The notes under the pieces are model-generated. The model was not told the origin of the DNA. It saw only the letters and a program-made list of their open reading frames with translations, and did no database searches. A DNA stretch of 8,363 bases, taken from the NCBI GenBank assembly GCA_016839345.1, contig JAEOUL010000343.1:1-8363 (forward strand), in the 5' to 3' direction. Shown here piece by piece: positions 1 to 6,976 of this stretch (the stretch's first letter is position 1; every line of letters begins with the position of its first letter). The stretch is from Candidatus Thorarchaeota archaeon. Its GTDB lineage: Archaea; Asgardarchaeota; Thorarchaeia; Thorarchaeales; Thorarchaeaceae. The position numbers were made by a program, and so were the translations under genes.

Positions 1-1491
1 GTAGCTAACTGTACCCTGCTTTGAACGATATATAATTCCCTGCTTCTCAAGCTCAACAATAGCATTGTCGAACTGTTCCTTTGTCATTCCTGATTCTTCA
101 GCAGTTGTGAGTAGATCATTCAGAGGTACATCTTTTCCAACTTTCTCGGACATCCTCTGCAGGAGTAGAAGGATTTTGCTACTTGGAGGTATAGTTGGAT
201 CTAGTGGAAGATCATCACCATCTACTTCTGCAACTGACTCTGATTCTGCTTTAGACTGCTTTTGAGCTCCCAGTAGAGCTGCCATTAAAATTGATTTGTC
301 CTCTCCGCTTACAGTGTGAGTATTATTACTCGTAGTTTTTGATGAGATATCAGCTAGAGTGAACCCAACCGGTTGGTCATCAGATTCAGCTTCTGCATCT
401 ACCAAATCATCTTCAGTGACCCTCTTCATAATTTCATGCATTGGGTCAACCTGTTTCATATCAATTCCTAACCATCCAGCATTCAGGTCTTTATTTGTCT
501 CAGCTGCCCTGAGTAGTTGTGTACGATATTGCTTCTCTAATTTCACTCTCTGGTCTTTGATTGATGTATCATAACATTTCTCTGAGCCTAGAATTAAGAG
601 TGTTCGTTCAGCTCGAGTCCTCACTCTGTCATGTGACTCCTTAACGAGAAAACTGAGTATCTTCGATAAAGCTGAGAATTTAGAATCTCGAACGTTTAGA
701 TTGTCCAATAATGCTTGCTTCACTTGCCAATTGGGATCTCCAACAAGTTCCATTATGAAACCGGATGTCGTCTTGATTCCTGAAGCAGATACAGCTGCAG
801 CTATCTCGACTCTCTCCTGCCATTTGCTACCCTTAAGAAATACTGAGAGGTTAGAATATGTTGTCTGGTCAACAATCCCACAAATGTAAGGTAACATATC
901 CCTTCTCTTCTTGGAAGCTGTTTCAGCTAGGAGTTTGATGAGATTCTTCTTTGTCTTCCCCGGGAATGCACTTAAAGCAGGGACAGCACCTAGAGATATA
1001 TTTGCGAAGTTCTGTTTGATCTGTTTTGTAACCCATCTCTTACCAGGCTCACCTAGAAACCTCATCAATCCAAATACTGCAGGTTGATGTTCCTTACCTA
1101 GTCCTTCAAGAGCATTGATCCAACGCTTTAACTCACCATTTGATTCTGGTCCGCCTATTTGATTGAACTTCTCTTGAATTCCCTGGAGTACCTGTTCTCT
1201 CTCTACCGGATTCAGCGATTTCAGTGAGCTGAAGAAATCAGGAGTATACTTTCCAAAGGTGAACTTCCCTGCAACAGTGAATGCAGCTTGTTTTACATTC
1301 TGATCTGGGTTGTCTAGTAATTCCATAGCTTTGGGAAGGAGGGACCTACTATTCTTATGTGATGCAAGTCGACCAACTGCATCATACATTTTTCCTAAGT
1401 CTGGGGAGTCAATATCGTAAGCAATCTTTGAGAGTTCCTTGAGCGCCTTCTTCTCCAATGTTGTGGATTCCGCAGTGTTTTTCTTGCTCAC
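1..1491 (-). CDS. HEAT-repeat-like protein with C-terminal MCM-type winged helix (partial, runs off left edge)
   Basis: The minus strand is open from a GTG at 1491 to base 1, giving 497 codons with no stop, so the C-terminus lies outside the window. Residues about 15-330 are paired amphipathic helices of HEAT/ARM type; repeat-like segments include DPNWQVKQALLDNL (252-265) and SHDRVRTRAERTLLILG (286-302). An acidic, Ser-rich linker (about 355-435) follows. Residues about 437-497 resemble the winged helix at the C-terminus of archaeal MCM helicases (helix, VPLNDLLTTAEESGMT, then a recognition-like helix and EKQGIIYR wing). No ATPase motif is seen. The GTG start is chosen because it overlaps the previous gene's stop as GTGA and has a purine-rich Shine-Dalgarno site upstream. 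HEAT solenoids are usually protein-binding scaffolds and this winged helix binds DNA or protein, so a chromatin or replication-associated adaptor is an inference only. Reading frame is certain; domain assignment is moderate. Confidence 0.8.
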   Translation of the reverse strand, partial: MSKKNTAESTTLEKKALKELSKIAYDIDSPDLGKMYDAVGRLASHKNSRSLLPKAMELLDNPDQNVKQAAFTVAGKFTFGKYTPDFFSSLKSLNPVEREQVLQGIQEKFNQIGGPESNGELKRWINALEGLGKEHQPAVFGLMRFLGEPGKRWVTKQIKQNFANISLGAVPALSAFPGKTKKNLIKLLAETASKKRRDMLPYICGIVDQTTYSNLSVFLKGSKWQERVEIAAAVSASGIKTTSGFIMELVGDPNWQVKQALLDNLNVRDSKFSALSKILSFLVKESHDRVRTRAERTLLILGSEKCYDTSIKDQRVKLEKQYRTQLLRAAETNKDLNAGWLGIDMKQVDPMHEIMKRVTEDDLVDAEAESDDQPVGFTLADISSKTTSNNTHTVSGEDKSILMAALLGAQKQSKAESESVAEVDGDDLPLDPTIPPSSKILLLLQRMSEKVGKDVPLNDLLTTAEESGMTKEQFDNAIVELEKQGIIYRSKQGTVSY

Positions 1492-2390
1492 TTCTTCTTG
1501 GCCCTCCTCCTCTTTCTTGTAGGAGCTTTTTGTGGTTTCTTCTTCTTTACTTTCTTTTCTTCGATAAAATCTGTAAGAGGAGATTGTATTGCTTTATCGA
1601 TCACCCTTTTGCTGGGTGTGATTTTCTCATCTTGTTTATTTAACAATGGAGTACCATTCAGTGTAACTTGCTCAGTTTTTACTGATTCAGGTATTGCTGA
1701 ACTTCTATCAATTTCAAGTTCTACCAAGAAGTGGTCATAAGCCTCAAGGATATTGAGAATTCGCGGATCCTTCTTGTCAATCTTTGTTTCCATAATAATC
1801 TGTTCTCGTAGGAATCTACTTCCTGTTTGTGTTTTTTCTAATAGTGCAAGGTCAAGAAACTCGGTCTTTCTCTTTTTTTGGTCTCTTTTCATGACAGGTT
1901 TAGCTTTTCTAAATAATGCCAACTCAACATCTTCTATGTCGTCGACAAAAAATCCAAATCCATCGCGTTTTAGAGCTGAAGGTTCAAGGTATCTTGTCTT
2001 CTTCTTTCTTATGAGATCTTCAACCAACTCGACGCACTTGTTCCTAACCTTTCTTCTACCCTCTTTCCAGGAGTCCTCTTTTGTGAAAATCGAAAGGAAT
2101 TCTGAAGTAGGATTGGGAAGAGCGATACTCAGTGATAAGATATCAAGTGCACCAAAAACAGCATCTCGAAGTAGAAGAAGTGTTTCTGAAGGAGGTGTCT
2201 TAGGATGAACTTGCTTCCAATAAGTATCAATGTCTTTGTACATCTTGTCCCATGGGTGTGACTTCTTATCTACAAAGTATCCCTTCATCTGCTCAGCAAC
2301 TGCATCGATATCTCCTCGTCTACTCAGTTCAGCTATCTTGTGAACAAAAGCTAGATGTTTGGAACTTGCAGTGCTTCGCTTCTTACTCAG
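1488..2390 (-). CDS. Helical protein with strongly basic C-terminal tail, unknown function (probable CTG start)
   Basis: I do not recognise a family. From the first ATG (2288) the product is 266 residues, but the frame stays open upstream to a TAA at 2394-2396 and the extra stretch looks coding (SSKHLAFVHKIAEL then SRRGDIDAVAEQ). No ATG, GTG or TTG occurs in it. A CTG at 2388-2390 sits 8 bases after a perfect GGAGGT, giving 300 residues that begin (M)SKKRST; the downstream partner begins (M)SKKNT. The ATG at 2288 has no comparable ribosome site. The protein is mostly helical, with a Trp/Tyr-rich segment near 45-60 (HPWDKMYKDIDTYW). The last 22 residues (279-300) include 15 Lys/Arg, which suggests nucleic-acid binding (inference). 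The stop overlaps the next gene's GTG by four bases, so the two are one operon. The coding frame is firm; the start is likely. Confidence 0.72.
   Translation of the reverse strand: MSKKRSTASSKHLAFVHKIAELSRRGDIDAVAEQMKGYFVDKKSHPWDKMYKDIDTYWKQVHPKTPPSETLLLLRDAVFGALDILSLSIALPNPTSEFLSIFTKEDSWKEGRRKVRNKCVELVEDLIRKKKTRYLEPSALKRDGFGFFVDDIEDVELALFRKAKPVMKRDQKKRKTEFLDLALLEKTQTGSRFLREQIIMETKIDKKDPRILNILEAYDHFLVELEIDRSSAIPESVKTEQVTLNGTPLLNKQDEKITPSKRVIDKAIQSPLTDFIEEKKVKKKKPQKAPTRKRRRAKKK
1502..1512 (-). promoter_or_regulatory. Shine-Dalgarno site for the HEAT/winged-helix gene
   Basis: The minus strand reads GAGGAGGAGGG ending 10 bases before the GTG start at 1491. It lies inside the 3' coding end of the upstream gene and supports the GTG as a true, translationally coupled start, against later in-frame ATG codons such as that at residue 35. 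Confidence 0.55.
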
Positions 2391-2412
2391 GGCTTACTAC
2401 CTCCGGACTCAT
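2383..2412 (-). other. Possible nine-codon leader ORF (MSPEVVSPE) overlapping the CTG start
   Basis: An ATG at 2410-2412 opens a nine-codon frame that ends in TAA at 2383-2385, so its end overlaps the CTG start of the basic-tailed protein gene. The GGAGGT for the CTG lies inside it. It could be a leader peptide coupling translation, or the true N-terminus of the gene separated by a +1 shift at the CCC before the CTG (real or a sequence error). It could also be chance. Confidence 0.2.
2399..2404 (-). promoter_or_regulatory. Perfect Shine-Dalgarno site in front of the CTG start
   Basis: The minus strand reads GGAGGT here, 8 bases before CTG at 2388-2390. This is the strongest ribosome binding site in the window and is what decides the start of the 300-residue protein, since no standard start codon lies at a suitable distance in the right frame. 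Confidence 0.65.
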
Positions 2413-2414
2413 TA

Positions 2415-2440
2415 TTCTAAAACTTCGAGGTCTATTTGCC
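2415..2440 (-). promoter_or_regulatory. Candidate promoter for the basic-tail / HEAT operon
   Basis: Two weak box A candidates are visible on the minus strand: TTTTAGAA (2415-2422), preceded by a BRE-like TCGAAG, and GCAAATAG (about 2432-2439). The first would start transcription near 2393, which would leave out the GGAGGT; the second would start near the leader ATG at 2412 and keep it. The terminator of the upstream gene ends just before this region, so a separate promoter is expected here. Which box is used cannot be told from sequence. Confidence 0.3.
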
Positions 2441-2464
2441 TTTTTTGGCCTTGTACTAATGAGG

Positions 2465-2508
2465 AAAAAAAGATAGAGATGGGTCGCTGTAAAAAGACAG
2501 CGTCCCAT
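2465..2508 (-). terminator. Hairpin plus T7 terminator of the surface-protein gene
   Basis: Eight bases after the TAG of the surface-protein gene, the minus strand forms a 12-base-pair stem with one mismatch (arms 2497-2508 and 2479-2490, loop CTTTTT at 2491-2496). It is followed, seven bases after the stem, by seven T residues (2465-2471). The layout resembles a bacterial intrinsic terminator; in archaea the T-tract alone is usually the key signal. Confidence 0.7.
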
Positions 2509-2516
2509 AGTTTGTG

Positions 2517-5003
2517 CTATTTCTTCTTCTTGAATTGTAAAACTACAACAAAAATGATGACAATCCCAGCCACTGCTGCACCAATGATGAGTAATAGGGT
2601 GGGATCAACTCCACCGGTTCCTGGTGTCGTAGGTGGTTCAACATACTCGGTCACATTGAGTATGACCAAGTCATATGCTCTGTAACCAAGTTTATCAAAG
2701 ACCTCAAGTTCGTACTCAGTGATTGAAGCATTGACACCATCAACATTGAATGTTAATGAACCTCCGTACCAACGACCACTCTCGACAAAAGTTCCATTCA
2801 CATGAAATTCATACTTCCAAGGACCAGCATCAGCTGCAGGAGTCCATGAGATCTCATTTCCAGTTTCAGTTTCCATGTAGGTGACATCAGCTGGATGATT
2901 AATGGTTGGTCTGTCGTAGTACATGAATGCTATCTCATTCTCCCATAACTCAAAGGCATCCGAGTATGTAGTGTCATCGATGTCACCAGTCAATTGGTCA
3001 AGCAGATATCCATTCCAGAGTACATGTCCATTAAATCCTAATACGATTGTAGCATTTCCTGGCTGGCTCGTTTCTGTGAGACCTGCTAGAGCTGTTGCAT
3101 TAGCATACACAGTCATAAGATCGCCCTCTTCTCCGATATCATAGCCTTGAGTGAAGTTCAAAGCTCCATAGTCATTTGGAAAATTGAAGATTCCATGACC
3201 AGAAGACCAGATGTAGAATGGTGTCGAGTCAGGATAGTTTTCTGAATACTCAAACCCAACCTTGGAGTATAATGGGTGAGATGTATAGGTATGCATCATA
3301 TGCCATGAAACTATCAATTCACCTCCAGTATCAAGATATGTTGAAAAATCATCAAGATATGGATTGATACCGGGCCAAGCAGAGTCAAGAATGACAAGAC
3401 TCCACTGCTGACTGTAAAGTGAGAGATTCATGTATGATTCTATGTAGGTCAAATAAAATGAAATCCCTAGGTCGTTCAAAGCTTCAACACCGGGTGCTTC
3501 ATATGGGTTAGCTAGATCATAGTTTTCGACGTAGAATAGAACATCCGCCATTGTAGCGGTGAGCCAATTTGCCGCATTGATACCAAATTGGAAGTTATTT
3601 GCGTTTGTTATATCATTGTGCCCTAGAAAATCTAGATCGCCAGTTAGGATAATTCTTCCACTTCCAAAGTCTTGTCCTGCAATTACTGTGTTACCGTTGG
3701 CATCATACCATATTGGATAAGCAGGTCCTGTGTAATTTAAAGACCCACCAGCCACAAACTGAAGACTTGTGCATCCTTCTACTATTGGATGTAATTCATA
3801 GCTGTCAACAATGTTGTTAGCACCGACTGTGTAGTTACTTTGCAGATCGAATGCTTCGAGTAATCTGTTCATTTCTTGCTTATCTCCTAGATTATAGGTT
3901 TGATCTGCCAAAGCTAGGAGGCCGCCACCATTGTTGACCCAAGATGCTACAGCTTCAATTTCAGCATTTGTGTAATTATTCGAAGACATTGGTAGAATGA
4001 GCATGTCATAACCCGCAAGATTGGTGCTTGTCAAATTACCTTCAGACGAAGGATGGAGTTTGTCGAACGTATAACTCCGGCTGACAAGTGCATCTCTCCA
4101 AGTATAGTAGTACTCATCTGTCCACCCAACTGTATCCCAAGTATCTACTCCATAGGCAGGTATGTGGCTCGAGTCAAAGAGAATTCTTCCCTTTGGTCTT
4201 GGTGTTAACCAGTCAATTGCATCAATAATCATTTGGTTTTGCCAAGACGGGATATTACTACAGTTCCCTGGAAAATGTACAAACCTACCACCTCTATCTG
4301 GATTATCGAGTCCAAAGATTATGTAACTAGTAGGCGTATGATTGGTCACAGCAAATGGAATGTATCTGGGACCAATTGTTGCAATCATAGCTGGATTGAA
4401 AACTGTGAGAATCCCTGATTGGAGATACCAGTCATTGACTTCATAGGATTTTGTAACTGGATGGCGTGTGGAGATTGTCATATTGGGCCATATACCTATA
4501 ACATCCCACATAGCACCAGCTTGGTCAGACCCTTCATAGATTGGATCTATGAGCCCGCCATAGAAACAGAAGCCAACACTATTACCGAAGTTGATTACTC
4601 CTCCTCCTCCAATCCAGAAGTCTACAATTAGGTCTACAACACTCTCTCTCGGAAGCTGATTTGGTAAAATAAAGACATCATAATCAGCAACCATAAGTTT
4701 GTGGTCTAGAATATCTTGAGTTGTCATTCCAGTTACTGCACAACCTTTAGATTCGAGTAAATCAATGACATCCGTATAATATCCAGTAGGCACACCTCCC
4801 GAGGAGTAAGCTGGCAAGGATAAGTTATCCTCAACATATACAGCTACTCGAAGAGTTCTTTGAACGGATGTAGCTGGCACAGATGTGTCAATAACAGCTG
4901 CATTCGTCTGAACTCCAGTCGGTCCTGTGACCACAAGGGGCACAAGAACGAACATTGGGAGGATCAAAATAGTTAGAATTAGGACGTGCTTTAGTCGCGT
5001 CAT
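2517..5003 (-). CDS. Secreted, membrane-anchored protein with three tandem GATase1-like Rossmann modules and a beta-sandwich stalk
   Basis: This 828-residue product is built for the cell surface. Residues 1-26 are a basic plus hydrophobic signal sequence. Three modules of similar plan follow: about 51-268, 271-482 and 485-696. Each has a first strand (RVAVYVEDN, GRILFDSSH, ADVLFYVEN), a second strand with its preceding Tyr/Trp (YDVFILPN, YDMLILPM, WSLVILDS) and a Gly-rich turn and strand (IGGGGVINFG, NNGGGLLALA, DTGGELIVSW). This is the flavodoxin-like order of class I glutamine amidotransferase/ThuA-like folds; no conserved Cys-His-Glu triad is seen, so a binding rather than enzymatic role is likely. 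Residues about 698-788 look like an Ig/fibronectin-like domain. A Pro/Thr/Gly linker, one membrane helix (801-823) and KKKK end the protein, so the bulk is extracellular. About 15 N-x-S/T sequons suggest glycosylation. ATG start is supported by GGAG eight bases upstream and a clear TATA box. Ligand unknown. Confidence 0.88.
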   Translation of the reverse strand: MTRLKHVLILTILILPMFVLVPLVVTGPTGVQTNAAVIDTSVPATSVQRTLRVAVYVEDNLSLPAYSSGGVPTGYYTDVIDLLESKGCAVTGMTTQDILDHKLMVADYDVFILPNQLPRESVVDLIVDFWIGGGGVINFGNSVGFCFYGGLIDPIYEGSDQAGAMWDVIGIWPNMTISTRHPVTKSYEVNDWYLQSGILTVFNPAMIATIGPRYIPFAVTNHTPTSYIIFGLDNPDRGGRFVHFPGNCSNIPSWQNQMIIDAIDWLTPRPKGRILFDSSHIPAYGVDTWDTVGWTDEYYYTWRDALVSRSYTFDKLHPSSEGNLTSTNLAGYDMLILPMSSNNYTNAEIEAVASWVNNGGGLLALADQTYNLGDKQEMNRLLEAFDLQSNYTVGANNIVDSYELHPIVEGCTSLQFVAGGSLNYTGPAYPIWYDANGNTVIAGQDFGSGRIILTGDLDFLGHNDITNANNFQFGINAANWLTATMADVLFYVENYDLANPYEAPGVEALNDLGISFYLTYIESYMNLSLYSQQWSLVILDSAWPGINPYLDDFSTYLDTGGELIVSWHMMHTYTSHPLYSKVGFEYSENYPDSTPFYIWSSGHGIFNFPNDYGALNFTQGYDIGEEGDLMTVYANATALAGLTETSQPGNATIVLGFNGHVLWNGYLLDQLTGDIDDTTYSDAFELWENEIAFMYYDRPTINHPADVTYMETETGNEISWTPAADAGPWKYEFHVNGTFVESGRWYGGSLTFNVDGVNASITEYELEVFDKLGYRAYDLVILNVTEYVEPPTTPGTGGVDPTLLLIIGAAVAGIVIIFVVVLQFKKKK

Positions 5004-5011
5004 ATTTCCTA

Positions 5012-5015
5012 CTCC
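5012..5015 (-). promoter_or_regulatory. Shine-Dalgarno site for the surface-protein gene
   Basis: The minus strand reads AAGGAGT with GGAG at these positions, 8 bases before the ATG at 5003. It supports the ATG that precedes the signal peptide. Confidence 0.55.
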
Positions 5016-5039
5016 TTAACGCTTAACCTAGTTGAAACG

Positions 5040-5049
5040 TTATATATAA
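5040..5049 (-). promoter_or_regulatory. Box A (TATA) of the surface-protein gene
   Basis: TTATATATAA, a perfect palindrome, is centred about 41 bases before the ATG. With the usual archaeal distance of about 25 bases to the start of transcription, the leader would be about 16-18 bases, long enough to include the GGAG site. This is the clearest TATA element in the window. Confidence 0.65.
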
Positions 5050-5096
5050 TGTAGAAAACCTCACCAACATTATATTAGATATACTCAAATTAAACG

Positions 5097-5103
5097 AAAA
5101 AAA
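5097..5103 (-). terminator. Oligo-T terminator of the coiled-coil gene
   Basis: Seven T residues on the minus strand start one base after the TAG of the coiled-coil gene, and further T-rich sequence follows. No hairpin is needed for archaeal termination. The position separates this gene from the surface-protein promoter downstream. Confidence 0.5.
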
Positions 5104-5104
5104 T

Positions 5105-5626
5105 CTATTTCTTCTTTAATCGAGCCATTTCCTTATCGACTCGCTCCTTTTCGACAAGCAAACTTCTACCTTCTGCAATAAGTGCTGTCATTTCCTCTTG
5201 ATATTGCTTCTTGGTAATGAACTTGCTTCTTAGTTGAACTTCCAGAGTTTCCCTTCGCTTCTTAATCTCCCTAAGTGAGCTCTCAATTGAACGCTGTCTG
5301 ACTCTGAGCATTAGGAGGTTTCGACCATCTATCTCCTTAATTTTGGCATCACTCAAGGTCTTAGTTGATTTCCTGACTGTAGCTATAGACTCTCGAAGTT
5401 CTTTCTTGGCTGGACTCACTGTTACTTGAGGTGGTTTTGGTTTGCTAACCATTCGAACTGTCTTATCAACTCTTGTTCTATCTGAAATAGCACTACTTGT
5501 GTGAGGACTGGTGTTCTTCTTCACCTGAGCTGTAGTTTTGAGATTTCTGCCCTCGGCCTTGGCCATCTTATCTAGACTTGCCTTGTATCTTTTGAGTCTC
5601 TCTTCGGGAGAATGTTCATACGGCAA
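5105..5626 (-). CDS. Small basic coiled-coil protein, unknown function (TTG start)
   Basis: This 173-residue protein matches no family I can name. Residues 1-30 are a charged helix, 31-75 are a disordered-looking Ser/Thr/Lys/Pro segment, and about 76-173 are long charged helices with coiled-coil character. The last part resembles a helical hairpin: one helix (about 104-133), a turn at SKFITKK (134-140) and a second helix (about 141-171) ending in KKK. There is no signal peptide or membrane segment, so it should be cytosolic. The start is TTG at 5624-5626, because an in-frame TGA lies two codons upstream and no ATG fits until residue 21; the minus strand has GTGAT six bases before the TTG, matching part of the anti-SD complement. 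A self-associating or scaffold role is a guess from composition. Confidence 0.7.
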   Translation of the reverse strand: MPYEHSPEERLKRYKASLDKMAKAEGRNLKTTAQVKKNTSPHTSSAISDRTRVDKTVRMVSKPKPPQVTVSPAKKELRESIATVRKSTKTLSDAKIKEIDGRNLLMLRVRQRSIESSLREIKKRRETLEVQLRSKFITKKQYQEEMTALIAEGRSLLVEKERVDKEMARLKKK

Positions 5627-5711
5627 GATTCAATCACTCACACTAAATATGCCATAACACCTGTGTTGGTCCCGCTTACTCTTCCACCCAGGTCTTTTAA
5701 TCATTTTTTGG

Positions 5712-5727
5712 GTTAAATGTATTTAAA
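5712..5727 (-). promoter_or_regulatory. Candidate TATA region for the coiled-coil gene
   Basis: The minus strand has TTTAAATA (5720-5727) and then CATTTAAC (5712-5719), directly after the stop codon of the DUF362 gene. Use of the first box would give a leader of about 70 bases. No T-tract separates the DUF362 gene from this region, so read-through from upstream is also possible. Confidence 0.4.
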
Positions 5728-5729
5728 TG

Positions 5730-6923
5730 CTAGAAGAACGATGCAGCAGGTACACTCACAGTCTTGGGTCCTTTCATCTTGGCAGTCTTCTTTGGTGAGA
5801 GAACTTCAACCAGTTTGTATTCTTTAGTTCCCATACCCAATTTCTCAGCGAATTCAACTGTCAAATATGGATCCTTCATCGGGCCATTTATCCTCTGAAA
5901 TGGGTGCAAATCTGGATCATTGTGTAATCTGACAAAGGGTGGAACCATACTCTCAATCAGTTCTTGTTTTCCGATTAAATCAAGGCTGGCCTGTTCCACG
6001 GCCACAATATCTCTGCTTCCAAGAACTCCAATATCGTTGACAATATGCGGCAGAGCCATACCCCAACAATCACAGTAGGGAGTGATATCAATCAAGAAAT
6101 TCAGGAAGAATCTTTTGTCTTCATCAAAGGTCTTGAGAATCTCATTAGCTCCAATTGCCATAAGCTCTTGAAAGAGTGAGAAGTTTGCTTTCCCGAAATT
6201 GAGGCAGCCAACATCTTCGTCTACTTTCATACAATCCATACATTGATTGCACATGCCAAATGCTATAGTAAGTTTGTGCTTATCTTCATCATACCTGATG
6301 CAATCCTCTTTACATGCCTTCACAAGCTTCTTCCCGTGTTCAGGAGTGCACTTCTGTGCATCCCAGTAAGGAATAGATTGTTCGACACCATGAATCTTAT
6401 TCCATCGAGAAGGTCCATGATATCCACCAAGTGCAATATTCTTTATTGCCCCGCCAAAGCCGCATGCATTGTGTCCCTTTACATGGGTGAGGTCAACTAA
6501 GACATCTGCATCATAGAGTACTCCTCCAATCTTCAGAGTGTCAACATTGTGAAAGTTCACATCAAAATCATAGGTGTAACCATCTTTGACTCCTGCAACG
6601 GGGATGATTGGACATCCACAGGTTTCTTGTGTATATCCTCTCTCAACAGCATTATAGACTGCGGTTGGATTGTCTGTGATGAATGGATATCCGCCAGCTG
6701 CTTTCACAGCTTTGACGATTCTTCTGACAAAGAATACAGGGACTGTTTGATAGCCATCATTAAAACCTAGGTGCATCTTGATTGCTACTTTGTCTTTCTT
6801 GTCTATCGTCTTGAAGTTCAGCTTCTTTACAACTTCATCGACTTTAGCTCCAAAAGCAGCCCATCTAGCTGTATTGCCAGCTATCACAGATCCAAAATAT
6901 ACATTTGAGGGTCCCGAACTCAT
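5730..6923 (-). CDS. DUF362 / COG2768-type Fe-S cluster protein
   Basis: The 397-residue product has hallmark segments of the DUF362 family (uncharacterised Fe-S proteins, COG2768): VAIKMHLGF (46-54), AAGGYPFITDNPT (75-87), DVLVDLTHVKGHNACGFGGAIKN (starts at 140), and DITPYCDCWG (279-288) followed by the GSRDIVAVEQASLDLI segment. A reduced ferredoxin-like insert lies at about 192-245: Cys225, Cys228, Cys231 and Cys240 form CxxCxxCx8C, while the other half keeps only Cys204 and Cys208 (plus Cys192) and lacks the usual Cx2Cx2Cx3CP motif. It may therefore hold one 4Fe-4S cluster rather than two. No membrane segment or signal is seen, so it should be cytosolic; an electron-transfer role is inferred. 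The ATG has no Shine-Dalgarno site and a TATA-like element lies about 27 bases before it, pointing to a leaderless mRNA. Confidence 0.88.
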   Translation of the reverse strand: MSSGPSNVYFGSVIAGNTARWAAFGAKVDEVVKKLNFKTIDKKDKVAIKMHLGFNDGYQTVPVFFVRRIVKAVKAAGGYPFITDNPTAVYNAVERGYTQETCGCPIIPVAGVKDGYTYDFDVNFHNVDTLKIGGVLYDADVLVDLTHVKGHNACGFGGAIKNIALGGYHGPSRWNKIHGVEQSIPYWDAQKCTPEHGKKLVKACKEDCIRYDEDKHKLTIAFGMCNQCMDCMKVDEDVGCLNFGKANFSLFQELMAIGANEILKTFDEDKRFFLNFLIDITPYCDCWGMALPHIVNDIGVLGSRDIVAVEQASLDLIGKQELIESMVPPFVRLHNDPDLHPFQRINGPMKDPYLTVEFAEKLGMGTKEYKLVEVLSPKKTAKMKGPKTVSVPAASFF

Positions 6924-6946
6924 AATGTGGCGACATTCTATTACTA

Positions 6947-6954
6947 GTTAAAAT
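6947..6954 (-). promoter_or_regulatory. Candidate box A giving a leaderless DUF362 transcript
   Basis: ATTTTAAC on the minus strand is centred about 27 bases before the ATG at 6923, which would put the transcription start at or within a few bases of the ATG. The absence of any purine-rich ribosome site fits this. Confidence 0.4.
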
Positions 6955-6976
6955 GGTTACTAAGTGCGTAAATTGC

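Noticed and set aside
1753..2208. 151-codon open frame on the plus strand
   Set aside because: It is antisense to the basic-tailed protein, which has coherent helices and operon structure; the plus-strand product is Ser/Phe-rich low-quality sequence with no ribosome site, as expected for a shadow.
2359..2685. 108-codon open frame on the plus strand
   Set aside because: It crosses the terminator hairpin and the 3' end of the surface-protein gene in antisense and shows no recognisable domain.
5105..5626. Resemblance of the coiled-coil protein to ESCRT-III/Snf7 helices
   Set aside because: It is shorter than the family, lacks a recognisable basic N-terminal helix plus acidic C-terminal MIM pattern, and no Vps4 or other ESCRT gene is nearby.
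5656..5667. AACAC-CT-GTGTT palindrome in the leader of the coiled-coil gene
   Set aside because: Only five base pairs per arm; too short to separate from chance.
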